Origin: Halictus rubicundus
Lineage: Eukaryota; Arthropoda; Insecta; Hymenoptera; Halictidae
Direction of reading: 5' to 3'
Assembly (NCBI RefSeq): GCF_050948215.1
Contig: NW_027489018.1
Coordinates: forward strand, 1-64,000
DNA: 64,000 nucleotides
A program made the position numbers and the translations under genes. This document shows, piece after piece, positions 53,442 to 64,000 of the stretch; position 1 is the first letter of the stretch; each line of letters starts with the position of its first letter. Under the pieces are notes generated by a model. It did no database searches. It saw nothing but the letters and a program-made list of their open reading frames with translations, and was not told where the DNA came from.

Positions 53442-56009
53442 TCCTATCCTCTTTCCTATCCTCTATCATATCGTATCCTCTATCCTATCCTGTCCTCTAT
53501 CCTATCCTATCCTCTATTCTATCCTATCCTGTATCCTATCCAAATTCTATCCTATCCTCGATCCTATCCTATCCTCTATCCTATCCTATCCTCTATCCTA
53601 TCCTATCCTCTATCCTATCCCATCCTCCATACTATCCTAACCTCTATCCTATCCTATCCTCTATCCTATCCTATCCTCTATCCTATAATATCCTCTATCC
53701 TATCCTATCCTCTATCCTATCCTGTCCTCTATCCTATCCTATCCTCTATCCTATCCTATCCTCTATCCTATCCTATCCTCTATCCTATCCTATCCTCTAT
53801 CCTATCCTATCCTCTATCCTATCCTATCCTCTATCCTATCCTATCGTCTATCCTATCCTATCCTCTATCCTATCCTATCCTCTATCCTATCCTATCCTCT
53901 ATCCTATCCTATCCTCTATCCTATCCTATCCTCTATCCTATCCTATCCTCTATCCTATCCTATCCTCTATCCTATCCTATCCTCTATCCTACCCTATCCT
54001 CTATCCTATCCTATCCTCTATCCTATCCTATCCTCTATCCTATCCTATCCTCTATCCTATCCTATCCTCTATCCTATCCTATCCTCTATCCTATCCTATT
54101 CTCTATCCTATCCTATCCTCTATTCTATCCTATTCTGTATCCTATCCAAATTCTACACTACCCTCTATCCTATCCTATCCTATCCTCTATCCTATCCAAT
54201 CCTCTATCCTATCCTATCCTCTATCCTATCCTATCCTCTATCCTATCCTATCCTCTATCCTATCCTATCCTCTATCCTATCCAATGCCCTATCCTATCCT
54301 ATCCTCTATCCTATCCTATCCTCTATACTATCCTAAAATCTATCCTATCCTATCCTCTATCCTATCCAATCCTCTATCCTATCCTCCCCGCTATCCTATC
54401 CTATCCTCTATCCTATCCTATCCCCTATCCTATCCTATCCTCTATCCTATCCTATCCTCTATCCTATCCTCTATTCTATCCTATCCTCTATCTAATTCTA
54501 TGCTCTATCCTATCCTATCCTATATCCTATCCTATCCTCTATCCTATCCAATGCCCTATCCTATCCTATCCTCTATCCTATCCTATCCTCTATACTATCC
54601 TAAAATCTATCCTATCCTATCCTCTATCCTATCCTATCCTCTATCCTATCCTATCCTCTATCCTATCCTATCCTCTATCCTAAAATATCCTCTATCCTAA
54701 AATATCCTCTATCCTATCCTATCCTCTATCCTATCCTATCCTCTATCCTAAAATATCCTCTATCCTATCCTATCCTCTATCCTATCCTATCCTCTATCCT
54801 ATCCTATCCTCTATCCTATCCTATCCTCTACCCTATCCTATCCTCTATCCTATCCTATCCTCTATACTATCCTATCCTCTATCCTATCCCATCCTCCATA
54901 CTATCCTAACCTCTATCCTATCCTATCCTCTATCCTATCCTATCCTCTATCCTATCCTATCCTCTATCCTATCCTATCCTCTATCCTATCCTATCCTCTA
55001 TCCTATCCTATCCTCTATCCTATCCTATCCTCTATCCTATCCTATCCTCTATCCTATCCTATCCTCTATCCTATCCTATCCTCTATCCTATCCTATCCTC
55101 TATCCTATCCTATCGTCTATCCTATCCTATCCTCTATCCTATCCTATCCTCTATCCTATCCTATCCTCTATCCTATCCTATCCTCTATCCTATCCTATCC
55201 TCTATCCTATGCTATCCTCTATCCTATCCTATCCTCTATCCTATCCTACCCTCTATCCTATCCTATCCTCTATCCTATCCTATCCTCTATCCTATCCTAT
55301 CCTCTATACTATCCTAACCTCTATCCTATCCTATCCTCTATCCTATCCTATCCTCTATCCTATCATATCCTCTATCCTATCCTTTCCTCTATCCTATCCT
55401 ATCCTCTATCCTATCCTATCCTCTATCCTACAATATCCTCTATCCTATCCTATCCTCTATCCTATCCTATCCTCTATCCTATCCTATCCTCTATCCTACC
55501 CTATCCTCTATCCTATCCTATCCTCTATCCTATCCTATCCTCTATCGTATCCTATCCTCTATCCTATCCTATCCTATCCTCTATCCTATCCTATCCTCTA
55601 TCCTATCCTATCCTCTATCCTATCCTATCCTCTATCCTATCCTATCCTCTATCCTATCCTATCCTCTATCCTATCCTATATCCTATTGTATCCTCTATCC
55701 TACAATATCCTCCATCCTATCCTATCCTCTATCCTATCCTATCCTCTATCCTATCCTATCCTCTATCCTATCCTATCCTCTATCCTATCCTATCCTCTAT
55801 CCTATCCTATCCTCTATCCTATCCTATCCTCTATCCTATCCTATCCTCTATCCTATCCTATCCTCTATCCTATCCGATCCTCTATCCTATCCTATCCTCT
55901 ATCCTATCCTATCCACTATCCTATCCTATCCTCTATCCTATCCTATCCTCTATCCTATCCAATACCCTATCCTATCCTCTATCCCATCCTATACTCAATC
56001 CTATCCTAT
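53442..56009 (+). repeat. Marker-poor stretch with CTAAAATATCC variants
   Basis: No ACTGTATTAT core is found here. Instead there are ACTATCCTAAAATC (54316) and tandem CTAAAATATCC variants (from 54681). These, with the AATGCCC variant at 54283, recur about 7.7 kb later (61968, with ATG at 61969 versus 54284, offset 7685), and the CCCATCCTCCATAC variant at about 54888 recurs near 62559. Confidence 0.7.
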
Positions 56010-59000
56010 ACTGTATTATATCCTATCCTCTTTCCTATCCTCTATCATATCGTATACTCTGTCCTATCCTATCCTCTACCCTATCCTATCCTCTATCCTA
56101 TCCTACCCTCTATCCTATACTATCCTCTATCCTATCGAATACCCTATCCTATCCTCTATCCCATCCTATACTCAATCCTATCCTATACTGTATTATATCC
56201 TATCCTCTATCCTATCCTATCCTCTATCCTATCCTATCCTCTATCCTATCCTATCCTCTATCCTATCCTATCCTCTATCCTATCCTATCCTCTATCCTAT
56301 CCTATCCTCTATCCTATCCTATCCTCTATCCTATCCTATCCTCTATCCTATCCTATCCTCTATCCTATCCTATCCTCTATCCTATCCTATCCTCTATCCT
56401 ATCCTATCCTCTATCCTATCCTATCCTCTATCCTATCCTATACTCTATCGTATCATATCCTCTATCCTATCCTTTCCTCTATCCTATCCTATCCTCTATC
56501 CTATCCTATCCTCTATCCTATCCTACCCTCTATCCTATCCTATCCTCTATCCTATCCTATCCTCTATCCTATCCTATCCTCTATACTATCCTAACCTCTA
56601 TCCTATCCTATCCTCTATACTATCCTATCCTCTATCCTATCCTATCGTCTATCCTATCCTATCCTATCCTCTATCCTATCCTATCCTCTATCCTATCCTA
56701 TCCTCTATCCTATCCTATCCTCTATCCTATCCTCTATCCTATCCTCTATCCTATCCTCTATCCTATCCTCTATCCTATCCTATCCTATCCTCTATCCTAT
56801 CCTATCCTCTATCCTATCCTATCCTCTATCCTATCCTATCCTCTATCCTATCCTATCCTCTATCCTTTCCTATCCTCTATCCTATCCTATCCTCTATCCT
56901 ATCCTATCCTCTATCCTATCCTATCCTCTATCCTATCCAATACCCTATCGTATCCTCTATCCCATCTTATACTCAATCCTATCCTATACTGTATTATATC
57001 CTATCCTCTTTCCTATCCTCTATCATATCGTATCCTCTATCCTATCCTATCCTTTATCCTATCCTATCCTCGATTCTATCCTATCCTGTATCCTATCCAA
57101 ATTCTACCCTACCCTCTATCCTATCCTATCCTCTATCCTATACTATCCTATCCTCTATCCTATCCTATCCTCTATCCTATCCTATCCTCTATCCTATCCT
57201 CCCCGCTATCCTATCCTATCCTCTATCCTATCCTATCCTCTATCCTATCCTATCCTCTATCCTATCCTATCCTCTATCCTATCCTATCCTCTATCCTATC
57301 CTATCCTCTATCCTATCCTATCCTATCCTCTATCCTATCCTATCCTCTATCCTATCCTATCCTCTATCCTATCCTATCCTCTATCCTATCCTATCCTCTA
57401 TCCTATCCTATATCCTATTGTATCCTCTATCCTACAATATCCTCCATCCTATCCTATCCTCTATCCTATCCTATCCTCTATCCTATCCTATCCTCTATCC
57501 TATCCTATCCTCTATCCTATCCTATCCTCTATCCTATCCTATCCTCTATCCTATCCTATCCTCTATCCTATCCTATCCTCTATCCTATCCTATCCTCTAT
57601 CCTATCCTATCCTCTATCCTATCCTATCCTCTATCCTATCCGATCCTCTATCCTATCCTATCCTCTATCCTATCCTATCCACTATCCTATCCTATCCTCT
57701 ATCCTATCCTATCCTCTATCCTATCCAATACCCTATCCTATCCTCTATCCCATCCTATACTCAATCCTATCCTATACTGTATTATATCCTATCCTCTTTC
57801 CTATCCTCTATCATATCGTATACTCTGTCCTATCCTATCCTCTACCCTATCCTATCCTCTATCCTATCCTACCCTCTATCCTATACTATCCTCTATCCTA
57901 TCGAATACCCTATCCTATCCTCTATCCCATCCTATACTCAATCCTATCCTATACTGTATTATATCCTATCCTCTATCCTATCCTATCCTCTATCCTATCC
58001 TATCCTCTATCCTATCCTATCCTCTATCCTATCCTATCCTCTATCCTATCCTATCCTCTATCCTATCCTATCCTCTATCCTATCCTATCCTCTATCCTAT
58101 CCTATCCTATCCTCTATCCTATCCTATCCTCTATCCTATCCTATCCTCTATCCTATCCTATCCTCTATCCTATCCTATCCTCTATCCTATCCTATATCCT
58201 ATTGTATCCTCTATCCTACAATATCCTCCATCCTATCCTATCCTCTATCCTATCCTATCCTCTATCCTATCCTATCCTCTATCCTATCCTATCCTCTATC
58301 CTATCCTATCCTCTATCCTATCCTATCCTCTATCCTATCCTATCCTCTATCCTATCCTATCCTCTATCCTATCCTATCCTCTATCCTATCCTATCCTCTA
58401 TCCTATCCGATCCTCTATCCTATCCTATCCTCTATCCTATCCTATCCACTATCCTATCCTATCCTCTATCCTATCCTATCCTCTATCCTATCCAATACCC
58501 TATCCTATCCTCTATCCCATCCTATACTCAATCCTATCCTATACTGTATTATATCCTATCCTCTTTCCTATCCTCTATCATATCGTATACTCTGTCCTAT
58601 CCTATCCTCTACCCTATCCTATCCTCTATCCTATCCTACCCTCTATCCTATACTATCCTCTATCCTATCGAATACCCTATCCTATCCTCTATCCCATCCT
58701 ATACTCAATCCTATCCTATACTGTATTATATCCTATCCTCTATCCTATCCTATCCTCTATCCTATCCTATCCTCTATCCTATCCTATCCTCTATCCTATC
58801 CTATCCTCTATCCTATCCTATCCTCTATCCTATCCTATCCTCTATCCTATCCTATCCTCTATCCTATCCTATCCTCTATCCTATCCTATCCTCTATCCTA
58901 TCCTATCCTCTATCCTATCCTATCCTCTATCCTATCCTATACTCTATCGTATCATATCCTCTATCCTATCCTTTCCTCTATCCTATCCTATCCTCTATCC

Positions 59001-61182
59001 TATCCTATCCTCTATCCTATCCTACCCTCTATCCTATCCTATCCTCTATCCTATCCTATCCTCTATCCTATCCTATCCTCTATACTATCCTAACCTCTAT
59101 CCTATCCTATCCTCTATACTATCCTATCCTCTATCCTATCCTATCGTCTATCCTATCCTATCCTATCCTCTATCCTATCCTATCCTCTATCCTATCCTAT
59201 CCTCTATCCTATCCTATCCTCTATCCTATCCTCTATCCTATCCTCTATCCTATCCTCTATCCTATCCTCTATCCTATCCTATCCTATCCTCTATCCTATC
59301 CTATCCTCTATCCTATCCTATCCTCTATCCTATCCTATCCTCTATCCTATCCTATCCTCTATCCTTTCCTATCCTCTATCCTATCCTATCCTCTATCCTA
59401 TCCTATCCTCTATCCTATCCTATCCTCTATCCTATCCAATACCCTATCGTATCCTCTATCCCATCTTATACTCAATCCTATCCTATACTGTATTATATCC
59501 TATCCTCTTTCCTATCCTCTATCATATCGTATCCTCTATCCTATCCTATCCTTTATCCTATCCTATCCTCGATTCTATCCTATCCTGTATCCTATCCAAA
59601 TTCTACCCTACCCTCTATCCTATCCTATCCTCTATCCTATACTATCCTATCCTCTATCCTATCCTATCCTCTATCCTATCCTATCCTCTATCCTATCCTC
59701 CCCGCTATCCTATCCTATCCTCTATCCTATCCTATCCTCTATCCTATCCTATCCTCTATCCTATCCTATCCTCTATCCTATCCTATCCTCTATCCTATCC
59801 TATCCTCTATCCTATCCTATCCTCTATCCTATCCTATCCTATCCTCTATCCTATCCTATCCTCTATCCTATCCTATCCTCTATCCTATCCTATCCTCTAT
59901 CCTATCCTATCCTCTATCCTATCCTATATCCTATTGTATCCTCTATCCTACAATATCCTCCATCCTATCCTATCCTCTATCCTATCCTATCCTCTATCCT
60001 ATCCTATCCTCTATCCTATCCTATCCTCTATCCTATCCTATCCTCTATCCTATCCTATCCTCTATCCTATCCTATCCTCTATCCTATCCTATCCTCTATC
60101 CTATCCTATCCTCTATCCTATCCTATCCTCTATCCTATCCGATCCTCTATCCTATCCTATCCTCTATCCTATCCTATCCACTATCCTATCCTATCCTCTA
60201 TCCTATCCTATCCTCTATCCTATCCAATACCCTATCCTATCCTCTATCCCATCCTATACTCAATCCTATCCTATACTGTATTATATCCTATCCTCTTTCC
60301 TATCCTCTATCATATCGTATACTCTGTCCTATCCTATCCTCTACCCTATCCTATCCTCTATCCTATCCTACCCTCTATCCTATACTATCCTCTATCCTAT
60401 CGAATACCCTATCCTATCCTCTATCCCATCCTATACTCAATCCTATCCTATACTGTATTATATCCTATCCTCTATCCTATCCTATCCTCTATCCTATCCT
60501 ATCCTCTATCCTATCCTATCCTCTATCCTATCCTATCCTCTATCCTATCCTATCCTCTATCCTATCCTATCCTCTATCCTATCCTATCCTCTATCCTATC
60601 CTATCCTCTATCCTATCCTATCCTCTATCCTATCCTATCCTCTATCCTATCCTATCCTCTATCCTATCCTATCCTCTATCCTATCCTATACTCTATCGTA
60701 TCATATCCTCTATCCTATCCTTTCCTCTATCCTATCCTATCCTCTATCCTATCCTATCCTCTATCCTATCCTACCCTCTATCCTATCCTATCCTCTATCC
60801 TATCCTATCCTCTATCCTATCCTATCCTCTATACTATCCTAACCTCTATCCTATCCTATCCTCTATCCTATCCTATCCTCTATCCTATCATATCCTCTAT
60901 CCTATCCTTTCCTCTATCCTATCCTATCCTCTATCCTATCCTATCCTCTATCCTACAATATCCTCTATCCTATCCTATCCTCTATCCTATCCTATCCTCT
61001 ATCCTATCCTATCCTCTATCCTACCCTATCCTCTATCCTATCCTATCCTCTATCCTATCCTATCCTCTATCGTATCCTATCCTCTATCCTATCCTATCCT
61101 CTATCCTATCCTACCCTCTATCCTATCCTATCCTCTATCCTATCCTATTCTCTATCCTATCATATCCTCTATACTATCCTAA
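55685..61182 (+). repeat. Higher-order repeat with 1732-bp steps
   Basis: ATTGTATCC followed by CTACAATATCCTCCATCC starts at 55685, 57417, 58201 and 59933, giving steps of 1732, 784 and 1732 bp. Paired marker cores 177 bp apart follow each one (56010/56187, 57776/57953, 58543/58720, 60275/60452). Between the first and second units the cores are 1766 bp apart, 34 bp (two monomers) more than the ATTGTATCC step. Confidence 0.8.
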
Positions 61183-64000
61183 CCTCTATCCTATCCTATC
61201 CTCTATCCTATCCTATCATCTCTCCTATCCTATCCTCTATCCTATCCTTTCCTCTATCCTATCCTATCCTCTATCCTATCCTATCCTCTATCCTACAATA
61301 TGCTCTATCCAATCCTATCCTCTATCCTATCCTATCCTCTATCCGATCCTATCCTATCCTATCCTCTATCCTACCCTATCCTATCCTCTATCCTATCCTA
61401 TCCTCTATCCTATCCTATCCTCTATCCTATCCTATCCTATCCTCTATCCTATCCTATCCTCTATCCTATCCTATCCTCTATCCTACAATATCCTCTATCC
61501 TATCCTATCCTCTATCCTATCCTATCCTCTATCCTATCCTATCCTCTATCCTATCCTATCCTCTATCCTATCCTATCCTCTATCCTATCCTATCCTGTCC
61601 TATCCTCTATCCTACCCTATCCTATCCTCTATCCTATCCTATCCTCTATCCTATCCTATCCTCTATCCTATCGTATCCTCTATCCTATCCTATCCTCTAT
61701 CCTATCCTACCCTCTATCCTATCCTATCCTCTATCCTACCCTATACTCTATCTTATCCTATCCTCTATCCTATCCTATCCTATCCTCTATCCTATCCTAT
61801 CCTCTATCATATCGTATCCTCTATCCTATCCTATCCTCTAACCTATAATATCCCCTATCCTATCCTATTCTCTATCCTATCCAATCCTCTATCCTATCCT
61901 ATCCTCTATCCTATCCTATCCTCTATCCTATCCTATCCTCTATCCTATCCTATCCTCTATCCTATCCAATGCCCTATCCTATCCTATCCTCTATCCTATC
62001 CTATCCTCTATACTATCCTAAAATCTATCCTATCCTATCCTCTATCCTATCCAATCCTCTATCCTATCCTCCCCGCTATCCTATCCTATCCTATCCCCTA
62101 TCCTATCCTATCCTCTATCCTATCCTATCCTCTATCCTATCCTCTATTCTATCCTATCCTCTATCTAATTCTATGCTCTATCCTATCCTATCCTATATCC
62201 TATCCTATCCTCTATCCTATCCAATGCCCTATCCTATCCTATCCTCTATCCTATCCTATCCTCTATACTATCCTAAAATCTATCCTATCCTATCCTCTAT
62301 CCTATCCTTTCCTCTATCCTATCCTATCCTCTATCCTATCCTATCCTCTATCCTAAAATATCCTCTATCCTAAAATATCCTCTATCCTATCCTATCCTCT
62401 ATCCTATCCTATCCTCTATCCTAAAATATCCTCTATCCTATCCTATCCTCTATCCTATCCTATCCTCTATCCTATCCTATCCTCTATCCTATCCTATCCT
62501 CTACCCTATCCTATCCTCTATCCTATCCTATCCTCTATACTATCCTATCCTCTATCCTATCCCATCCTCCATACTATCCTAACCTCTATCCTATCCTATC
62601 CTCTATCCTATCCTATCCTCTATCCTATCCTATCCTCTATCCTATCCTATCCTCTATCCTATCCTATCCTCTATCCTATCCTATCCTCTATCCTATCCTA
62701 TCCTCTATCCTATCCTATCCTCTATCCTATCCTATCCTCTATCCTATCCTATCGTCTATCCTATCCTATCCTCTATCCTATCCTATCCTCTATCCTATCC
62801 TATCCTCTATCCTATCCTATCCTCTATCCTATCCTATCCTCTATCCTATCCTATCCTCTATCCTATCCTATCCTCTATCCTATCCTATCCTCTATCCTAT
62901 CCTATCCTCTATCCTATCCTATCCTCTATCCTATCCTATCCTCTATCCTATCCTATCCTCTATCCTATCCTATCCTCTATCCTATCCTATCCTCTATCCT
63001 TATCTATCCTCTATCCTATCCTATCCTCTATCCTATCCTATCCTCTATCCTATCCTATCCTCTATCCTATCCTATCCTCTATCCTATCCTATCGTCTATC
63101 CTATCCTATCCTCTATCCTATCCTATCCTCTATCCTATCCTATCCTCTATCCTTTCCTATCCTCTATCCTATCCTATCCTCTATCCTATCCTCTATCCTA
63201 TCCTCTATCCTATCCTCTATCCTATCCTATCCTATCCTCTATCCTATCCTATCCTCTATCCTATCCTATCCTCTATCCTATCCTATCCTCTATCCTATCC
63301 TATCCTCTATCCTTTCCTATCCTCTATCCTATCCTATCCTATCCTCTATCCTATCCTATCCTCTATCCTATCCAATACCCTATCGTATCCTCTATCCCAT
63401 CTTATACTCAATCCTATCCTATACTGTATTATATCCTATCCTCTTTCCTATCCTCTATCATATCGTATCCTCTATCCTATCCTATCCTTTATCCTATCCT
63501 ATCCTCGATTCTATCCTATCCTGTATCCTATCCAAATTCTACCCTACCCTCTATCCTATCCTATCCTCTATCCTATACTATCCTATCCTCTATCCTATCC
63601 TATCCTCTATCCTATCCTATCCTCTATCGTATCCTATCCTCTATCCTATCCTATCCTCTATCCTATCCTACCCTCTATCCTATCCTATCCTCTATCCTAT
63701 CCTATCCTCTATCCTATCATATCCTCTATACTATCCTAACCTCTATCCTATCCTATCCTCTATCCTATCCTATCATCTCTCCTATCCTATCCTCTATCCT
63801 ATCCTTTCCTCTATCCTATCCTATCCTCTATCCTATCCTATCCTCTATCCTACAATATGCTCTATCCAATCCTATCCTCTATCCTATCCTATCCTCTATC
63901 CTATCCTATCCTATCCTATCCTCTATCCTACCCTATCCTATCCTCTATCCTATCCTATCCTCTATCCTATCCTATCCTCTATCCTATCCTATCCTCTATC

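Larger units (their letters stand above)
15675..64000 (+). repeat. 17-bp satellite array, CCTAT type, right part
   Basis: About 2840 copies of the CCTCTATCCTATCCTAT monomer in unbroken head-to-tail orientation, running off the right edge. No unique sequence, inversion or second mobile element was found. Marker cores (ACTGTATTAT) recur at irregular intervals of about 0.1-1.6 kb as far as 53431, are absent from 53442 to 56009, return from 56010 to 60452, and appear once more at 63423. Region-specific variants are CCCAGCC (15.7-35.5 kb), CTCTAGCC (37.9-51.5 kb), CGTCTTTCC (44-52.3 kb) and CCATCTTATACTC (56.9-63.4 kb). Long plus-strand open frames encode only the 17-residue repeat and are not genes. 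Confidence 0.97.

Noticed and set aside
1..64000. CRISPR array or phage-like repeat system
   Set aside because: Units are head-to-tail without unique spacers, and the only gene remnant is a eukaryotic non-LTR retrotransposon.
1789..64000. Canonical insect telomere (CCTAA repeats)
   Set aside because: The unit is CCTAT with a heptamer every third copy and no CCTAA run is present. A telomere-related origin remains only a hypothesis.

Overview
The window is almost entirely simple satellite DNA from a eukaryotic genome. One non-satellite island of about 2.4 kb is a 5'-truncated, disabled non-LTR retrotransposon. Its reverse transcriptase and C-terminal CCHC zinc finger look like the R1 clade, which is best known from insects and other arthropods, so an arthropod (probably insect) genome is my best guess. 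No host gene, tRNA, rRNA or CRISPR array is supported.

Layout: (1) 1-1107 is a 17-bp array of ACTTC-ACTTC-ACTCTTC. (2) 1108-1157 is a short junction with a C13 run. (3) 1158-1740 is a 17-bp array of CCACA-CCACA-CCACACA. (4) 1741-1788 is a degraded transition zone. (5) 1789-13238 is a 17-bp array of CCTAT-CCTAT-CCTCTAT. (6) 13239-15657 is the retrotransposon, read on the minus strand, with its poly(A) seen as a T run at 13239-13265. A 17-bp target-site duplication (13222-13238 and 15658-15674) equals exactly one satellite monomer. (7) 15675-64000 is the same CCTAT 17-mer array, in the same orientation, to the end of the window.

The CCTAT array is not homogeneous. Plain monomers are interspersed with roughly 90 copies of a diverged, more A/T-rich marker block (core ACTGTATTAT, followed by CTCTTTCC and CATATCGTATCC). 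Other variant monomers travel with it (CCAAATTC, CTCCCCGCTAT, CTCTAGCC, CCAAAACCC/CCAAGACCC). Together they show nested higher-order structure: a 1.48-kb duplication at an offset of 4819 bp, 0.98-1.57-kb steps at 7-11 kb, a tandem pair of about 5.5-kb blocks at 20.8-31.8 kb, units of about 1.04 kb at 40-51 kb, and 1732-bp steps at 55.7-60 kb. Copies usually differ by whole 17-bp monomers, as unequal exchange would produce.

The most striking observation is that all three satellites obey one rule. Each 17-mer is a pentamer written three times, with bases 2-3 of the pentamer doubled in one copy (5+5+7). The diverged marker block of the CCTAT array can also be followed, degraded, across the apparent border into the CCACA side. 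Either the pentamer was replaced wholesale while the architecture was kept, or one underlying array has been mis-read near the left end of the assembly. Both are testable. The long open frames on the plus strand are a by-product of a stop-free 17-bp repeat and are not annotated as genes.
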